Shown: piece after piece, positions 61,520 to 64,000 of the stretch
Position numbering within the stretch: position 1 is the first letter of the stretch
Layout: each line of letters opens with the position of its first letter
From: an uncultured bacterium
Lineage (GTDB): Bacteria > Actinomycetota > Coriobacteriia > Coriobacteriales > Coriobacteriaceae
DNA: 64,000 bases
NCBI GenBank assembly: GCA_905216145.1
Contig: CAJMST010000003.1
Span: 62,001 to 126,000 of the forward strand
Direction: 5' to 3'
The notes under the pieces: model-generated
The model's database searches: none
Told to the model about the DNA's origin: nothing
The model's input: the letters and a program-made list of their open reading frames with translations, nothing else
Translations under genes and position numbers: made by a program

Positions 61520-62668
61520 GTGTCGGAAAATAGGGATTACTACGAGGTACTTGGCGTCGATAAGGACGCCGACGCGCGGACCATTAAGCGCGCGTTTTTA
61601 AAGAAAGCCCGTACGGTACACCCGGATGTTTCGGACGACCCCGAGGCCGAGGCCAAGTTCAAAGAGCTGAACGAGGCCTATTCTGTCCTTTCCGATGAGC
61701 AGAAGCGTGCCAACTACGATCGCTTTGGCACTGCCGATGGCCCTGGTGGTTCGGGTTACGTCGATATCAACGATATCTTTGGTGGCATGGGCATGGACGA
61801 CCTGTTCTCGTCGTTCTTTGGCGGCGGCGCCGGCGGTGGTGCCCGCAGCCGTCGCGAGCGCCGTCGCGGTCGCGATATGGCCATCTCGCTTTCGGTGACG
61901 CTCGAGGAAGCTGCACTTGGCTGCAAAAAGACGATCAGCTATGACCGCCTTGCTCCCTGCGAGGATTGCAACGGTACGGGCAAGGCTGACGGTGCGACCG
62001 AAAAGCAGTGCAGCCGCTGCCACGGCACGGGCTATGTCACCACGGTCCAGCGCTCGTTTTTGGGTCAGGTCCAGTCCTCTTCGCCCTGCCCCGACTGCCA
62101 CGGCGAGGGCACGGTCATCGACCATCCCTGCGAGACTTGCGACGGTCAGGGCTGCACGCCTTCGCACGAAAAGATCGACATCGATATTCCCGCCGGCGTC
62201 TCGACCGGTCGCCAGCTGCGCGTGAGCGGCTTTGGCGAGGCCGGCCTTCGTGGCGAGCCCTCGGGCGACCTGATCGTCAACGTGCGTGTCGCCGATCACG
62301 AGCGCTTTAAGCGCAACGGCGACGACCTGTACCTGGTGAGCGATATCTCCATCGCGCAGGCCGCGCTCGGCTGCGAGATCGAGGTCGAGGGCATTATGCC
62401 CGAGGAGGTCGTCAAGGTTACGGTCCCTGCCGGCACGCAGTATGGCGACACCGTCAGCGTCAACAACTTTGGCATGCCGCGCATCGGCGGTGGCGGCTCA
62501 CGTGGTCGTCTGGTCGTGCAGCTGCGCGTGGTCGTTCCCACGAACCTTTCCAACAAGCAGCGCGAGCTGCTCCGCGCTTTTGCCGACGAGATGGGCGATG
62601 ACGTCGCTTCCGGTAAGAAGTCGGTAACCGATCGTATCAAGAGCGCCCTCGACGATATCCTCGATTAA
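61520..62668 (+). CDS. dnaJ: Chaperone protein DnaJ
   Basis: Soluble, complete J-protein that presents clients to DnaK. HPD at residues 34-36, Gly/Phe-rich region, four zinc repeats (CEDCNGTG, CSRCHGTG, CPDCHGEG, CETCDGQG), both C-terminal domains and the dimer region. The start is GTG 61520, seven bases after GGAAGGA; the frame is open from 61454 without support. 382 residues. It is a divergent tandem paralogue of the preceding gene; dnaK and grpE are not in the window. Confidence 0.95.
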   Translation: MSENRDYYEVLGVDKDADARTIKRAFLKKARTVHPDVSDDPEAEAKFKELNEAYSVLSDEQKRANYDRFGTADGPGGSGYVDINDIFGGMGMDDLFSSFFGGGAGGGARSRRERRRGRDMAISLSVTLEEAALGCKKTISYDRLAPCEDCNGTGKADGATEKQCSRCHGTGYVTTVQRSFLGQVQSSSPCPDCHGEGTVIDHPCETCDGQGCTPSHEKIDIDIPAGVSTGRQLRVSGFGEAGLRGEPSGDLIVNVRVADHERFKRNGDDLYLVSDISIAQAALGCEIEVEGIMPEEVVKVTVPAGTQYGDTVSVNNFGMPRIGGGGSRGRLVVQLRVVVPTNLSNKQRELLRAFADEMGDDVASGKKSVTDRIKSALDDILD

Positions 62669-62677
62669 GGAGCCCGC

Positions 62678-63970
62678 TTGCTCGCACCCCATATTTCCGT
62701 CGTCAACCTTGGCTGCCGTGTCAACCGGGTTGAGTCCGACCGTATCACTGCCGATCTTATGCGCCAGGGCTTTGCGATGGTGGAGCCCATGGATGCCGAC
62801 CTGATTGTAATCAATACCTGCGCCGTGACGGGCGAGGCCGAGGCCAAGACCCGTAAGGCCGTCCGTCATGCGCTGTCATATCCAGGTGAGCCCTACGTTG
62901 TCGTGACCGGCTGCGTCGTCAACTTGCATCCCGAAGAGCTGCTGGAGCTTTCGGACCGCGTCATTGCCGAGCCGTCGAAAATCGACGTCGCCGAGCGTGT
63001 CTGCGAGGTGCTGGGTGTCGAATCCGATAGTGTGGCCGCTTGCAGCGACAGCGATGTGGTCGATGCTCTGGGGCGCTCGCGTCTGGGCGTGAAGATCCAA
63101 GACGGCTGCAATCACCGCTGCACGTATTGCATTGTGTGGAAGGCGCGCGGCCCTGAGCGCTCCGTGCCCGTCGAGTCCGTGCTCGAGCAGGTGCGCGAGG
63201 CCCAGGAGGCCGGTGTGCCCGAGGTGGTGCTGACTGGCGTGAACCTGGGCGCCTATGACGGCAAGAGCGCGACTGACGAACACGTGGAGATCGATGAGCT
63301 GCTCGAGGCCATTATGGAGCGCACCACGATTGCCCACGTGCGCATTTCCTCAGTGGAGCCCATGGATATCTCCGAGCGCCTGCTCAAGGTGATGGCGCGC
63401 TATCCGCAGCGTATCGCGCCGTTCTTGCATCTTCCCGTGCAGTCCGGCTGTACGGCGACCCTGCATCGCATGGGTCGTCCCTATAGTGCGGAGGCCTTTG
63501 AGGACACGGTACGCATGATTCGCGCCAATCTGCCGCAGGCGTCTCTTTCTTGTGACGTCATCGTCGGCTTCCCCGGCGAAACGGACGAGGAGTTCGAGGA
63601 GTCGCTGGCGTTGTGCCGTCGCGTGGGCTTTTCGCGCATGCATGTCTTCCGCTATAGCAAGCGTCCCGGCACGCTTGCGGCCGATATGCCCGATCAGGTG
63701 CCGCCCGAGATTATGGCCGAACGCAGCCGCCGCATGCGTGCCGCCGCTCAGGAGCTTGCGATCGCCGATGCCCGCCGCCGCGTGGGCACGGTCGAGCGTG
63801 CGGTGCTCGAGTATGGCGACAACCTGACGCTCGGCTCGTTCCATCATGCCCGTCTTGACGATGTCTGCGGGCTCAAGGCCCCGTGCCTGCTCGATGTTGC
63901 TATCATCGGAGTCGACGATTCCGGCTTAGTCCATGCTCGCAGGGAGGTCCATGGAAGCCTCGAAGATTAG
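62678..63970 (+). CDS. mtaB: tRNA t6A37 methylthiotransferase MtaB
   Basis: Radical SAM methylthiotransferase that makes ms2t6A37 in tRNA. The UPF0004 domain has cysteines in NLGCRVNRVE, NTCAVTG and TGCVVN; the radical SAM motif C-N-H-R-C-T-Y-C is at residues 144-151; a TRAM-like end follows. The start is TTG 62678, with AAGGAG overlapping the dnaJ stop. 430 residues. The linkage dnaJ-mtaB is seen in Bacillus too. Confidence 0.94.
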   Translation: MLAPHISVVNLGCRVNRVESDRITADLMRQGFAMVEPMDADLIVINTCAVTGEAEAKTRKAVRHALSYPGEPYVVVTGCVVNLHPEELLELSDRVIAEPSKIDVAERVCEVLGVESDSVAACSDSDVVDALGRSRLGVKIQDGCNHRCTYCIVWKARGPERSVPVESVLEQVREAQEAGVPEVVLTGVNLGAYDGKSATDEHVEIDELLEAIMERTTIAHVRISSVEPMDISERLLKVMARYPQRIAPFLHLPVQSGCTATLHRMGRPYSAEAFEDTVRMIRANLPQASLSCDVIVGFPGETDEEFEESLALCRRVGFSRMHVFRYSKRPGTLAADMPDQVPPEIMAERSRRMRAAAQELAIADARRRVGTVERAVLEYGDNLTLGSFHHARLDDVCGLKAPCLLDVAIIGVDDSGLVHARREVHGSLED

Positions 63971-64000
63971 ACTTACCGTTCCCGAGGGGATTGACCCCTC
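63951..64000 (+). CDS. Start of a further gene, possibly phoH (partial)
   Basis: ATG 63951 with AGGGAGG upstream overlaps the mtaB end by 20 bases and reads MEASKIRLTVPEGIDP to the window edge. PhoH-family proteins often start with a short beta-strand of this type and are common near mtaB and ybeY, but 16 residues are too few to decide. Confidence 0.45.
   Translation, partial: MEASKIRLTVPEGIDP

Overview
The window is one contiguous stretch of a GC-rich chromosome packed with housekeeping genes, about 62 protein genes and almost no accessory DNA. An actinobacterial-type integration host factor (mIHF) next to gmk and rpoZ, an anaerobic enzyme set (AdhE, pyruvate phosphate dikinase with its regulator, PyrK/PyrD class 1B dihydroorotate dehydrogenase), the MEP isoprenoid pathway and a gene order shared with Firmicutes together suggest a gut member of the Coriobacteriia, most likely Collinsella or a close relative. 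This is an inference from gene content. No rRNA, tRNA, CRISPR array, insertion sequence or prophage was seen.

Layout. 1-2820: end of the cell-elongation module (PBP2, RodA). 2839-6465: a DUF697-like membrane protein and a radical SAM/DUF2344 pair. 6533-10535: rplU-rpmA, then obg-nadD-yqeK-rsfS. 10629-11843: dinB on the minus strand with a possible SOS box. 12084-14574: rpsP-khpA-rimM-trmD-lepB. 14634-21547: glyQ-glyS-ppsR-ppdK. 21757-28379: rplS, rnhB, then yraN-comM-dprA-trmFO-xerC. 28599-38710: rpsB-tsf, then pyrH-frr-uppS-cdsA-dxr-rseP-ispG-proS. 38892-42393 (minus): adhE and a small kinase-fold protein. 42805-42993 (minus): rpmB. 43444-48767: the pyrimidine operon pyrR-B-C-K-D-F behind a PyrR-type attenuator. 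49007-51417: mihF-gmk-rpoZ-thiI. 51631-55685: comEA-comEC-holA. 55819-63970: rpsT, lepA-dus-hemW, two DnaJ proteins and mtaB, with the start of a further gene at the right edge.

How the genes work together. Most blocks serve translation (ribosomal proteins, tRNA modification, tRNA synthetases, ribosome assembly and recycling) or envelope synthesis (UppS, CdsA, Dxr, IspG, PBP2, RodA, LepB, RseP). Two loci carry natural-transformation genes: yraN-comM-dprA and comEA-comEC. A near-identical 20-base element lies about 70 bases upstream of the first gene in each, the strongest new regulatory signal found here.

Other points to follow up: a DnaJ protein whose C-terminal domain is replaced by membrane helices, in the place where Bacillus keeps hrcA-grpE-dnaK; an RseP protease with a roughly 100-residue insertion that looks like a winged helix; tandem LacI-like operators upstream of adhE; a xerC gene that has no normal start codon; and a repeated extended -10 promoter motif (TGCTA).
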